DNA from: Chlorobiaceae bacterium | GTDB taxonomy: Bacteria > Bacteroidota > Chlorobiia > Chlorobiales > Chlorobiaceae | NCBI GenBank assembly: GCA_013334565.1 | Contig: JAAXXI010000007.1 | Coordinates: 1-64,000 of the forward strand | Reading direction: 5' to 3' | DNA length: 64,000 bases | Shown here: positions 6,764-15,296 of the stretch, in pieces | How positions within the stretch are numbered: the first letter of the stretch is position 1 | Layout of the letters: every line of letters begins with the position of its first letter | Position numbers and translations under genes: made by a program | Notes under the pieces: model-generated | Told to the model about the DNA's origin: nothing | What the model saw: only the letters and a program-made list of their open reading frames with translations | Database searches by the model: none

Positions 6764-8383
6764 TTATGGCGTTCCGCTTTCGGGATTCCGTGAAGTATCC
6801 GGAGCACGCTCGAAGGTGGATGGGCATTTTCCTGCCGGGAGCATCAAGCGGCTTTTCCCTGCCCTTATTTCAAGTGCAAACAGTTTTCGCCGGAGATGAT
6901 CAGCCTCTTCGCTGTTGTCGCTTTCAGCAGGGAGCTCGATCGCCGGAATGAGAAAGTCGAGCGACTGTGCGAACAGCGCAAGGTTCTGCCCTGACGTTTC
7001 CCTCGCATGGAAATCGAGGGCTGAGGACCCGGAGACAATCGCAGAACATGAGCGCGATCCCTTCCATCTTTCATGGACCCTGGTGCCGATGGTTGCCGCG
7101 AGCCCCGAAAGGACGTCGGCACGCCAGCTCATCCAGGTGTTGTATTCTTTGTTCAGGAGATCCGAAAGGGTTGGGAGGTGACCTGTGCCGTGTGCCCGGG
7201 CATAGTTCTCCAGCATCTGCCTGGAATAATCATATTCATCGTTCGGGTAGGAAATATTGTCGAGGCAAATACCGTCGAAGCGGAACGTACCGAGGAGCAC
7301 AAGCGCCGAATGAACCATATAGGCTACCGCATCGGGATTGGCGGGCGAGAGGAGTTCGGTTGAAGGGTCACCGTTTTTCCCGCACATTGCCCAGTCCGGA
7401 TGCTTTTTTACAGCCTCCCTGTCGCAGAGAGGCGATATCAATCCATGTACCCTTAAACCTTTCGATTTCAGAACGGCTATTGTCCTGCCAAGCAAGACCG
7501 CGCGTCTTCCCCGGAACTCTCCGGGCCCTGTCCGGAGGAACACGTCCGTTGCGCCGGTTGCAGAGATCGAAGCCGCAAGTTTCCTGGCCTGCGTGAGGTT
7601 TCCCGCCGGTTCCGCCCATGCCGCGGTTCTTGTAACGCGGTTCTTCTGCACCGATGCCCTGAAGCTGTCGAAAGTCATGAAGGTGCCATGGCGTTCGCCG
7701 ACAAAGCGGACAAAGCGACGGTAGACATCCGGGTATTTGACGGACACCGCCGGATGGGCCAGGATCACGACCGGCTGGCCGGAACCTTCCTTCTGCAGAT
7801 AAAGCTTCCGGAGAGCGGCATCATAAGCTTCTTCGGTGAAATGTTCTTCATCGATCATGTCGTAATCTGATGCAATGAGGTCTTCATTCTTGAAATCCGA
7901 AATGGGGAGTTCATCGATAACGGATTGCAGCGCCCAGGTTTCCTTGTCGGAACTGTCGCCCGTGAAACCCAGCGATTTCAGGGTACGGAGGGTCCTCTGG
8001 TCGTATTCGAGGTAAGGGCTCCTGAACCATATGACCGGTTTGCCCGTAATGGATTCGATGGTTTGTTTCGATCCTGCAATATCTTTCAGGACGGCCTTGT
8101 CGTTCAAAGTCCTGAAATGAGGATGGGTATCGGAATGCGAACCTATCGTATTTCCGGCGTCGGACAGGCCGCGAACGAACTCCCTGTGCTTTATGGCGAA
8201 CCTGCCGGTCACGAAATAGGTCGCAGGGACGCCAGGGACCAGTTTTTCAAGTGAAACCTCATCGCCGGGTGTTTCGACATCGAACGTGAGGAGTACCGGA
8301 GAACTTTGCGCTGCCGGTGACACCGCCAGTCCTGAAAACAGCATATATGCCAAGGCAACAGCTTTTGCCGGAAATTTTCTCAT
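6764..8383 (-). CDS. two-domain exported polysaccharide deacetylase, PgaB-like
   Basis: About 539 residues. A signal peptide (MRKFPAKAVALAYMLFSGLA) is followed by a NodB-type deacetylase domain with LLTFDVE (metal Asp) and GSHSDTHPHF (the two metal His), then WFRSPY. From about residue 265 a second domain with VFLRTGPGEFRG, GLRVHGLISP and FDGICLDNISYP resembles the glycoside-hydrolase-like C-terminal half of PgaB/BcsB-type poly-N-acetylglucosamine deacetylases. Such enzymes partly de-N-acetylate and may trim a periplasmic polymer. The next gene on the same strand upstream is a processive GT2 (8491-10587), so the two probably make and modify one polymer. A GTG three codons upstream is an alternative start. 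Confidence 0.72.
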   Translation of the reverse strand: MRKFPAKAVALAYMLFSGLAVSPAAQSSPVLLTFDVETPGDEVSLEKLVPGVPATYFVTGRFAIKHREFVRGLSDAGNTIGSHSDTHPHFRTLNDKAVLKDIAGSKQTIESITGKPVIWFRSPYLEYDQRTLRTLKSLGFTGDSSDKETWALQSVIDELPISDFKNEDLIASDYDMIDEEHFTEEAYDAALRKLYLQKEGSGQPVVILAHPAVSVKYPDVYRRFVRFVGERHGTFMTFDSFRASVQKNRVTRTAAWAEPAGNLTQARKLAASISATGATDVFLRTGPGEFRGRRAVLLGRTIAVLKSKGLRVHGLISPLCDREAVKKHPDWAMCGKNGDPSTELLSPANPDAVAYMVHSALVLLGTFRFDGICLDNISYPNDEYDYSRQMLENYARAHGTGHLPTLSDLLNKEYNTWMSWRADVLSGLAATIGTRVHERWKGSRSCSAIVSGSSALDFHARETSGQNLALFAQSLDFLIPAIELPAESDNSEEADHLRRKLFALEIRAGKSRLMLPAGKCPSTFERAPDTSRNPESGTP

Positions 8384-8424
8384 AACCTGCACCGATTCAT
8401 GTTGTGTCGAGAGATCATAAAGTC

Positions 8425-8459
8425 AAAGCGACGGCAGGGTTTCGCCATGCCGTCGCTTT
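8425..8459 (-). terminator. hairpin between the GT2 and deacetylase genes
   Basis: AAAGCGACGGCA (8425-8436) pairs perfectly with TGCCGTCGCTTT (8448-8459) around an 11-base loop. Read on the minus strand it follows the GT2 stop codon and ends in TTTGACTTT, a weak T tract. It may partly separate expression of the two genes. Confidence 0.7.
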
Positions 8460-8490
8460 ACAGATAACGATAATATCCGGGACCTCTATG

Positions 8491-10587
8491 TCAGCCCGGC
8501 TGCTGGGCGGTCGAAAGGAACATCTTCCTCAGTGTCGGCAGTTTCGGTTCAACCACATTCATGACATCTTCATAACTTTCCCTCAGCCCGATGAAGCTGA
8601 TGATCGCATAAAGAAGAACAACGGCATTGACCATCGAAAATATGCCGAGGACCAGATGGCCGCTGACGGCGCTGAAAATGCCGCCGGCAAAGAACTGTGC
8701 GAACAGGGCATAGGAGGAGACGATGTACAGCGGGCTTGCTGCGGTACGGCCCTCGATTTTCGGGGTTCGGGCAAAAGGAATGTGCTTGCCGGTGAACGCC
8801 TGTTCGATGGATTTGAAGACGCCGCCGAGGTTGACCGGTATCAGCAGCAGGTTCAGAGCATAGACGTTGAAGACGTCGGAAATCTTGTAGCCGCATTTCT
8901 TGAGGTCTCGCGCATACAGGATATAGTAGGTCAGCGATGTCAGCGGTAACCAGATGCTGTTGCAGAGCTGGCCGAACGGAAGAAGCATCAGAAGCAGCAT
9001 GCCGATGTTGACCGCGGCAGTAGATATCAGATAGTGCACGCGGAAGAACCCTTCCCGGAACCTCGAAAGCGAAGGTTTCGTAAAGAGGTAGGAAAGCAGC
9101 TTCGGCATGATCAGGAGCCCGCCGTTTGCCCAGCGCCTGCGCTGGATGAGCAGCGATCCGTAATCCGGAGGTGTCGCACTGAAAGCGAGCCTTTCAGGAT
9201 GATTGTGCAGGGTCCATTTTTTGTCTGCAAGGTCGATGCTTGACTCGGTGTCTTCAATGACTGTCCTGTCCTGGATATACTTATAGACTTCGTACCCGCG
9301 CTCGGAGACCACAGACTTGATATCTTCGAGTGCCTCTGCACGGATGAGGGCATTGGCGCCAACCCAGTAGGTGGCATTGTACGATGTCAGGCCCTGATGG
9401 ATCAGGTACTGGATGTCGGTGGTCGCGCCTGCAACCCTTTCGATGACATTGTCTGCTTCAGGTACGGCGCTGTAAGGCGTCTGCACGATGCCGAGACGTT
9501 CGTTTGACGGTTTTTCCATGATCGCGATCAGCCTGTTCGCGTATTCAGGTACAATCAGGCTGTCTGCATCGAGCGTGATGTAATAGTCCGTTGCCGGAAC
9601 AGAGAGGGTTGCCTCTTCGCTCGAGCATTTCGCGAGGATTGTTCCGCCAGGAACCGTTCTTTCGGTAAAGCAGCCGCCGCAGAGGCCGATGTAGCTGTTG
9701 AGGTTCATCGCCTTGTTTGCGGCATGGGAGAGGTTCAGATAGCGCTTGCGCTCGAAGGATTCGAACTCGACATCGAACAGTATCGTCAGGAAACGGTATT
9801 CACGGGCGATGTTTTCAGCGCTCAGCTCTCCAGGTATGGCCCTTTTCCCGGCAATGATTTCCGCAAGGCGTTCGTAGGTCACCTCAAGAAAAAGACGGTC
9901 AACATGGTTGCCGACATCATAAGACGAAATATTGCCGTTGAAATGACCCTCGAGTTCGGCCCACAACTTTTCAAGCCTTGCTTTTTCAGCTGCCGGATCG
10001 AAGGCGGAGGATGAGCGGCGGTTCTCGAAAGCCTGTTCCGCTTCAAGGTACTGCTGCCTGCGGGTCTTGAAGTAGTTTGTCAGGTTTACGGGGATATTGC
10101 GGGCATCGCACAACAGGTGGTAATCATTCCCTGAACCGGATGTTACCGGAGGGTTGTCGATAAGCAGCACGACGCGGCGGTTCGGGTAGAGCTGGAAGCC
10201 TGCGGACAGGAGTGTCTGGGTGATAACTTCAGGCTCTTCCTTGTATGATGGCACGAGGATGGTGAGGCGGGGTGCATTTTCCCTGAAGAGAAGGGCTTCC
10301 TCGCCCTGAAGGTCGGCAAGAGGGGCTGCGCTTCTTTTGAAATAACCGATCCTTGTAAAATGATAAAGGACGCCTCCATAGACCAGAAACGAACTCAGTA
10401 CAATGAAAAAAACATGCATGATCATCGGCATCCATGCTTCCTGGTAATACAGGGTAGGCAGAATGTTCGACTGTTCATACACGAAGAAACCATAGGTTGC
10501 AAGTGTAAAAATCAGAAATACAGCAGTCAGCCTGATTTCAAATTTACTGCCAGTTCCCGTCGTAACACCGGTTTTAACTTGATACAT
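8491..10587 (-). CDS. processive membrane glycosyltransferase, cellulose-synthase/PgaC-like GT2
   Basis: 698 residues. Two N-terminal membrane helices (AVFLIFTLATYGFFVY; MIMHVFFIVLSSFLVYGGVL) precede a large cytosolic GT2 domain with TILVPSYKEEP, VLLIDNPP, the DxD in TLDADS, the TED equivalent VIEDTES and the processivity motif QRRRWANGG. Four or five C-terminal helices follow. These match beta-glycan synthases that polymerise and extrude the chain. An unusual insert of roughly 150 residues (about 160-290), partly coiled-coil-like, separates the first Asp motif from DxD. No PilZ domain or co-polymerase is adjacent. With the deacetylase downstream, a PNAG-like or other hexosamine polymer is plausible but not proven. 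Confidence 0.82.
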   Translation of the reverse strand: MYQVKTGVTTGTGSKFEIRLTAVFLIFTLATYGFFVYEQSNILPTLYYQEAWMPMIMHVFFIVLSSFLVYGGVLYHFTRIGYFKRSAAPLADLQGEEALLFRENAPRLTILVPSYKEEPEVITQTLLSAGFQLYPNRRVVLLIDNPPVTSGSGNDYHLLCDARNIPVNLTNYFKTRRQQYLEAEQAFENRRSSSAFDPAAEKARLEKLWAELEGHFNGNISSYDVGNHVDRLFLEVTYERLAEIIAGKRAIPGELSAENIAREYRFLTILFDVEFESFERKRYLNLSHAANKAMNLNSYIGLCGGCFTERTVPGGTILAKCSSEEATLSVPATDYYITLDADSLIVPEYANRLIAIMEKPSNERLGIVQTPYSAVPEADNVIERVAGATTDIQYLIHQGLTSYNATYWVGANALIRAEALEDIKSVVSERGYEVYKYIQDRTVIEDTESSIDLADKKWTLHNHPERLAFSATPPDYGSLLIQRRRWANGGLLIMPKLLSYLFTKPSLSRFREGFFRVHYLISTAAVNIGMLLLMLLPFGQLCNSIWLPLTSLTYYILYARDLKKCGYKISDVFNVYALNLLLIPVNLGGVFKSIEQAFTGKHIPFARTPKIEGRTAASPLYIVSSYALFAQFFAGGIFSAVSGHLVLGIFSMVNAVVLLYAIISFIGLRESYEDVMNVVEPKLPTLRKMFLSTAQQPG

Positions 10588-11046
10588 CGGTTTTGTTAGT
10601 TGATTGGAAGTGCGTTGCGAATAAAATTGTCACTTTTTCCACTCCGGGGCTGAATTGCGGATCCGGTTTTCAAATTCCGGATTTCCCCCCTTTTGCTGCT
10701 TAACGATGCCTATAATACGAGAGCTGGGCAGAATTTCTTTCAATTTTTTTTATAAAAAAAGCAAAATTATTGGGGGGGGGATGTGGTAAAAGTGTAAAGA
10801 GTGCGTCCTTATTCTTAAATATCGACATAATAATGAGTTCTGGCCGGGTTTTTGCCTGGGGTGAAAACGTGCAGGTTCTTTTTTCGTTTGTTTTAATGTG
10901 TTCGGTCTCATTCGAAATGGATTTTTTACCTGGAGGAGCCGTCCATCCGTTTTCCATACCTGCAGATGCTTTTTGATCATTTATGGGTACTTTTACTGAT
11001 AATTGTCTTCCTTTTCCCTCAAACAGTCTGATCAGCGGCACAACCC
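10588..11046. other. divergent intergenic region with a nine-G tract
   Basis: 459 bases between divergently transcribed genes, so promoters in both directions are expected. It holds A/T-rich runs, a run of nine G at 10772-10780, and a small inverted repeat ATCCGG (10661-10666)/CCGGAT (10677-10682). A minus-strand open frame here has low-complexity translation and no ribosome site and is not called. Confidence 0.4.
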
Positions 11047-11817
11047 ATGATCGCCGATAATTTCAACCTTCAGGCATATTTCCGGCGAACCGGTTACCAG
11101 GGAACCGTTTTGCCCGATTTTGAGACACTGAGGCTCATGATGCGATGCCAGCTCTTTTCGGTCCCGTTCGAAAACCTTGATGTCCAGGCGGGGAAGCTGG
11201 TGTCGCTTGTCCCTGAGGATATCTTCATGAAAATCGTTGAACACGGCAGGGGAGGTTACTGTTACGAAGTCAACGGCCTCTTTGCCATGGCGCTCGAAGC
11301 GGCAGGCTTCATTTACCGCATGATAGCCGCAAGGCCGATGACCTATCCGCAGAGGCGTCCGAAAACCCATATGGCCCTTGTTGTTGAAATCGGGGGAGCT
11401 GCATGGCTTGTTGACCTCGGTTTCGGAAGCTTCGGTATAAGGGAGCCGCTGAACCTTGCCCAGACCGGTCTGGAGGTCAGGCAGGCAAACGAGACGTTCC
11501 TGCTCGACATGACCGGCGATGGCGCATACCTGCTGCGCTCCTTCGATGGCGATTCCTGGAGAAACCTTTACGAATTCACGCTTCAGCCTCAGGAGTGGGT
11601 GGATTTCGAGCCGGCCAACTTCCTCAACTCGAAACATCCCGATTCGATTTTCGTCAAAGGATTGATAGCCGTTCTTCAGCAGCCAGGGGGGAAGATTGTG
11701 CTCAACGGCGACCAGTTCAAATCGGTCTCCGAAGAAGGGACCGAATACAGGACGGTTTTCCCCGGTGAACTGCCCGCGCTGCTCCGGGAACGCTTTTCTT
11801 TGAGGTATCCTTTGTGA
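11047..11817 (+). CDS. arylamine N-acetyltransferase (NAT)
   Basis: 256 residues, the usual NAT length. The catalytic cysteine lies in GRGGYCYEVNGLF, the histidine in RPKTHMALVVE and the aspartate in WLVDLGFG, the Cys-His-Asp triad of the family; FSVPFENLDV near the N terminus is also typical. NATs transfer acetyl from acetyl-CoA to arylamines, hydrazines or, in biosynthetic relatives, amine intermediates. It is a lone gene, divergent from the GT2 and 80 bases ahead of a LysE exporter; the natural substrate is unknown. Confidence 0.9.
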   Translation: MIADNFNLQAYFRRTGYQGTVLPDFETLRLMMRCQLFSVPFENLDVQAGKLVSLVPEDIFMKIVEHGRGGYCYEVNGLFAMALEAAGFIYRMIAARPMTYPQRRPKTHMALVVEIGGAAWLVDLGFGSFGIREPLNLAQTGLEVRQANETFLLDMTGDGAYLLRSFDGDSWRNLYEFTLQPQEWVDFEPANFLNSKHPDSIFVKGLIAVLQQPGGKIVLNGDQFKSVSEEGTEYRTVFPGELPALLRERFSLRYPL

Positions 11818-11897
11818 TTTCCGTTCCGTTTTATCTGCATGTACTTCAGTTAACGCATTATCTTGCTGTCAAGATATCGGGATAAAGAAAACTTGAC

Positions 11898-12554
11898 ATG
11901 ATAAAGGTTTTCCTTAACGGGTTTTCGACAGGTTTTCTCCTGCAGTTTGCGCTTGGACCAGTTTTTTTCTTCGTTCTCGATACCGCTCTACGGCGAACGA
12001 TGTCCGATGGTTTCACTGCTGTTGCTGGTGTGGCTGTCGGTGATTACTTCTATATCTTTCTGGCTGCCTGTGGGGTAGGTGTATTGCTGAAAAACACGAA
12101 AATCCATACCATATCCGCTTTTTTGGGCGCGCTTATTCTCGTGATCTTCGGATCATATACAGCGTTGCATGCTCTTTTCGATCCTGTTCCATCCGCCGTG
12201 GTTAACAGCGTTATGCCGGATAACTGTTCGAGCTTTATCAGTGCGTTCGCACTTACAGTTTCAAATCCCCTGACCATTGTTTTCTGGACCGGTCTTTTTA
12301 CTTCGAAAGCTTTTGAACATGGTTATACCAGGAATTCTCTCGCAATATTCGGTTTTTCCGCAGGTCTTGCGACTCCGGTTTTTCTCGCTGCAGCGGTGCT
12401 CTGTATCGAAATGCTGAAAGGATCGGTATCTCCGGCAATAACTGAAGATCTGCATGTCCTTGTAGGCGCAGTCCTTGCCGGATACGGGATCTTGAGAGTC
12501 GCCACGTTCTGCGGAAAGGGTATTGGGCATTCCACGGGAGAGCGGCAAGGATAA
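11898..12554 (+). CDS. LysE/RhtB-family amino-acid exporter
   Basis: 218 residues with about six hydrophobic segments. The N-terminal FLNGFSTGFLLQFALGPVFFFVLDTALRR region carries the conserved GPxxxF of LysE permeases, and SNPLTIVFWTGLF matches the second-repeat signature (NP-x-x-x-x-F). LysE proteins export basic or neutral amino acids or related small molecules. Its substrate cannot be assigned. It converges on the oxidoreductase gene ending at 12569. Confidence 0.82.
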   Translation: MIKVFLNGFSTGFLLQFALGPVFFFVLDTALRRTMSDGFTAVAGVAVGDYFYIFLAACGVGVLLKNTKIHTISAFLGALILVIFGSYTALHALFDPVPSAVVNSVMPDNCSSFISAFALTVSNPLTIVFWTGLFTSKAFEHGYTRNSLAIFGFSAGLATPVFLAAAVLCIEMLKGSVSPAITEDLHVLVGAVLAGYGILRVATFCGKGIGHSTGERQG

Positions 12555-12568
12555 ACAGACGGGGTGTA

Positions 12569-13660
12569 TCAGCGATTCATCGTTACCGATACCTGCACAC
12601 CCATATTCTGCAGGTTTCTCCAGAAAAACGAAGGATCAACATATAGCGCCTGTCGCCAAAGTCCCGTTCTGGCGGGTTGCATGGCAAATTGCCTGATGCA
12701 GGCGACAACAGGTATAGCTGTCAGTTCATATGGATCATCGTATGAAACAGCTATTGTAATCGTCCCCCCTTTTCCTCGGCCAATGAGCCTCATCTCTGCC
12801 CATTCATCGCCGTTGCAGAATGTACCGAGACTCCATAGGAAAAACTTTCCAATCTGCTGTTTTGCATTGGGAAATAACGCAAGGGCTGCAAAACATGAAG
12901 GCAGGACAACCCAATCGACCACCTTGCCGAAACCGGCGATGAAGAAGCCCGCATTATTCAGGGTCGGGATGTACTGGCGGATAATCCTGATTTCGTCCAT
13001 ACCCATGGCGAAACAGTTCCGTATGCCACGGCCGTCATTGAAATCGAACCTCCTGTTTTTCAAGCACGTTTTCCATTGGCTGTTTTCCAGGATGGACATA
13101 TCCATGGTTTTGAGTTCCCTGGTGAAGTCGGCTATCGTTTCAGTTGCGAAACGTTTAGCTTTCCAGTTCAACCCGAACGAGCCGAAAATATCCACATCAT
13201 GCAAGCCTGGACAAAGTTCGTCGGCCCATCGAGCCATTGCACCGGGAATACCGGGATGATAGCCGCAATCAGTGATGTAGCATATCCCGCTTTTTTTGAA
13301 CAGTTCATGATTTGATTCAAGCACTTCACGTTTTTCCTTGCTCCCGAGAAGTATGTCGATGCAATGGGTTCCGGTTGCAAGAGCCGCACTGATTATTGCA
13401 GGAAGGTTTTCAGGGGAGCTGAGGGCGATTATCATGAAATCGAGCTTCCGGAATGCCTTTTCAAGTGCATTCGGGTCTCGAATATCGACAACAGCTGTTT
13501 CAAGCTTTTCAGAAGCAAGATGCCGGAGGGAATCGCTCAGCGTTTCAAGCTTTTCCGGATACCTCCCGAAAAGTACAGGGATGCCTGCTTTTTCTGATAG
13601 CAGTTTTGCGGCAATGATTTTTCCTGCCTGGCCTGTTGCACCGAGAATACCGATTTTCAT
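12569..13660 (-). CDS. saccharopine dehydrogenase-like NAD(P)-binding protein
   Basis: 363 residues beginning MKIGILGATGQAGKIIAAKL, a Rossmann GxxGxxG loop at the extreme N terminus, followed by VVDIRDPNALEKAFRKLDFMIIAL as in saccharopine dehydrogenase/homospermidine synthase relatives. TDCGYHPGIPGAMARWA corresponds to the conserved GxxPG element of this family. The C-terminal half is not recognised. Many members act on membrane or amino-acid-like substrates; no specific reaction can be given. Stand-alone gene, convergent with the LysE gene and 176 bases from the divergent methyltransferase gene. Confidence 0.7.
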   Translation of the reverse strand: MKIGILGATGQAGKIIAAKLLSEKAGIPVLFGRYPEKLETLSDSLRHLASEKLETAVVDIRDPNALEKAFRKLDFMIIALSSPENLPAIISAALATGTHCIDILLGSKEKREVLESNHELFKKSGICYITDCGYHPGIPGAMARWADELCPGLHDVDIFGSFGLNWKAKRFATETIADFTRELKTMDMSILENSQWKTCLKNRRFDFNDGRGIRNCFAMGMDEIRIIRQYIPTLNNAGFFIAGFGKVVDWVVLPSCFAALALFPNAKQQIGKFFLWSLGTFCNGDEWAEMRLIGRGKGGTITIAVSYDDPYELTAIPVVACIRQFAMQPARTGLWRQALYVDPSFFWRNLQNMGVQVSVTMNR

Positions 13661-13836
13661 GGACCGAAAAACTGGTGGACTATTCTTATCTCAAGAATAC
13701 GAAATTTACTCATAGGGAGAGGAATGAAAATCGAGGAATGAATGCCGGCAAGAGAACATACAGATCCGCAGGATTATCCTTAACTTGAAAGCTGGATTCG
13801 TGTTACCTTGAACCTTTTCAGTGAGGATACCGGAAG

Positions 13837-14652
13837 ATGTCCGTCAAATATGCCATCGAGCTCGGGAGTGTCCAGATAACCCTTCTTCTTCCGCTTTGGG
13901 GTCGCACGTGTGAAACCCTCAAGAAGCATCCGAGGATTGTCGACAGGAAAGCCTGTGAAATCATCACGAAGATCGATTACGATTTTTCGAAAATCGCGGC
14001 GAAGATCAAGTATATATCGCAGCTCGAGTGGATAGCGAGGAGCATCCATATCGACAGGACCATCAAAGAGTACCTTTCCCGTTATCCAAATGCGACGATC
14101 GTCAACGTCGGCTGCGGGCTCGATACTACCTTCGACAGGGTGGATAACGGCCAGCTTGTCTGGTACGATCTCGATCTGCCCGACGTAATCGACCTCCGCA
14201 GGAAATTCATTCCCGAAATCGGCCGTCGGACATTTATTTCAGCTTCATTCCTCGACAAAAGCTGGTTCAGGAGGATACATCCTTCGGAGCATGTGCTTTT
14301 CATGGCTGCGGGAGTACTCTACTATTTTGAGGAGAACGAGGTCAGAGAGATTTTCAATAATCTGTCAGCCTCATTCCCTGAAAGCGAATTCGTGTTCGAC
14401 GCAGCTTCCCCGTTCGGAGTAAAACTGGCCAACAGGAAGATAATCCGCAGCATTGGCCTCGGCGAACAATCCTGCCTCAAGTGGGGGCTTGAAAGGGCAT
14501 CGGATATCGTCAGATGGAACGGCAGTATCGAGGTTGTCGGGGAATATCCCGTCTACAGGGGGATGACGAAGGGGCTGAACCTGAAAGACCGGTATCTTGC
14601 GTTTATTGCCGACAGGCACCGGCTTATGTTCATGGTGCACCTGAAAATGTGA
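13837..14652 (+). CDS. SAM-dependent O-methyltransferase, leucine carboxyl methyltransferase (LCM) family
   Basis: 271 residues. The motif IVNVGCGLDTTFDRVDNG is the SAM-binding signature of the LCM/polyketide O-methyltransferase family, and WYDLDLPDVIDLRRKFI is its typical second strand (YDLD, VIxLR). HVLFMAAGVLYYFEENEV corresponds to the post-II AxGVLxY element. It methylates an unknown small carboxylate or hydroxyl substrate. The gene is isolated. A second LCM-type enzyme is encoded at 55953-56723. Confidence 0.8.
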   Translation: MSVKYAIELGSVQITLLLPLWGRTCETLKKHPRIVDRKACEIITKIDYDFSKIAAKIKYISQLEWIARSIHIDRTIKEYLSRYPNATIVNVGCGLDTTFDRVDNGQLVWYDLDLPDVIDLRRKFIPEIGRRTFISASFLDKSWFRRIHPSEHVLFMAAGVLYYFEENEVREIFNNLSASFPESEFVFDAASPFGVKLANRKIIRSIGLGEQSCLKWGLERASDIVRWNGSIEVVGEYPVYRGMTKGLNLKDRYLAFIADRHRLMFMVHLKM

Positions 14653-14680
14653 TCCGGTCAAATCCTTTTTCCTTCTATGG

Positions 14681-14726
14681 AAGCGGTTTTAAGAATCTAC
14701 TCGACTAAAAAGGGGAAAAACCGCTT
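14681..14726 (+). terminator. possible terminator after the LCM methyltransferase
   Basis: AAGCGGTTTT (14681-14690) and AAAACCGCTT (14717-14726) form a 10-bp stem with a 26-base loop, 28 bases past the methyltransferase stop. The right arm overlaps the -35 box of the rhodanese promoter by two bases. No strong T-run follows. Confidence 0.4.
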
Positions 14727-14776
14727 GGTGGTTTATCTCTGTTTTTGTATTATATACCTATACCGGGTATTGGTAT
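14725..14776 (+). promoter_or_regulatory. promoter with symmetric four-pentamer operator ahead of the rhodanese gene
   Basis: TTGGTG (14725-14730), a 17-base spacer and TATTAT (14748-14753) make a near-consensus sigma70-type promoter. Directly after the -10 box comes ATACC-T-ATACC-G-GGTAT-T-GGTAT (14754-14776): four pentamers in dyad symmetry with one mismatch. Its position at the transcription start fits a repressor site. ATACC/GGTAT half sites recall operators of CsoR/CstR-type copper or persulfide repressors; that assignment is inference. Confidence 0.6.
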
Positions 14777-14892
14777 TTTTTTACTTTTCAGGTATGCTTT
14801 CAGGTCGAACGACAATCCGCCGACTGAATTGCGAACTCTTTACGCCTGAGAGCAACAGGGCCTTCAGCGCATAACAGACATCAGGAAAAAAT

Positions 14893-15267
14893 ATGAAGAA
14901 CATAAAAGAGGTGACGGCATCCAAAGCTTTTGAGATGATAAGGAATGGCGCGGTTATGGTGGATGTGCGCGAGTTGCGCGAAGCCGAGGCAAAATCGTTC
15001 GATGTCGAGGGAATCATGGTGGTGCCGCTCAGTGATTTCGGAAAACGGTTCCGTGAAATTCCGAAAAACGAAGAAGTGATCCTTGCCTGCAGGAGCGGCA
15101 ACCGTAGTTTGATGGCTGCAGGTTTCCTGGCTGAAAACGGGTACGGCAAGGTTTTCAACCTGCAAGACGGCATGATGAGCTGGGACAAGGAAGGGCTTCC
15201 GATCAGACGGTCAGCTCAGGAAGGCTTTTTTGCCAGGTTCATTCCCGGTATGCTCAGGGAAGCGTGA
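14893..15267 (+). CDS. single-domain rhodanese (sulfurtransferase)
   Basis: 124 residues, one rhodanese domain: GAVMVDVRELREAEA, then the active-site loop LACRSGNRS with the persulfide-forming cysteine, then GYGKVFNLQDGMMSWDKEGLP. The six-residue loop suits sulfane-sulfur chemistry, such as handling persulfides during sulfide or thiosulfate oxidation. No signal peptide, so cytoplasmic. It follows a strong promoter with an operator-like palindrome, suggesting substrate-responsive control, and is followed after 29 bases by a UbiA prenyltransferase gene. Confidence 0.9.
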   Translation: MKNIKEVTASKAFEMIRNGAVMVDVRELREAEAKSFDVEGIMVVPLSDFGKRFREIPKNEEVILACRSGNRSLMAAGFLAENGYGKVFNLQDGMMSWDKEGLPIRRSAQEGFFARFIPGMLREA

Positions 15268-15296
15268 GAAAAGTTTTCGGTATCAGTCTGGAATAA

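Noticed and set aside
10700-11041. Minus-strand 113-residue reading frame
   Set aside because: Low-complexity composition, crosses the G-tract and the divergent promoter region, and has no ribosome site.
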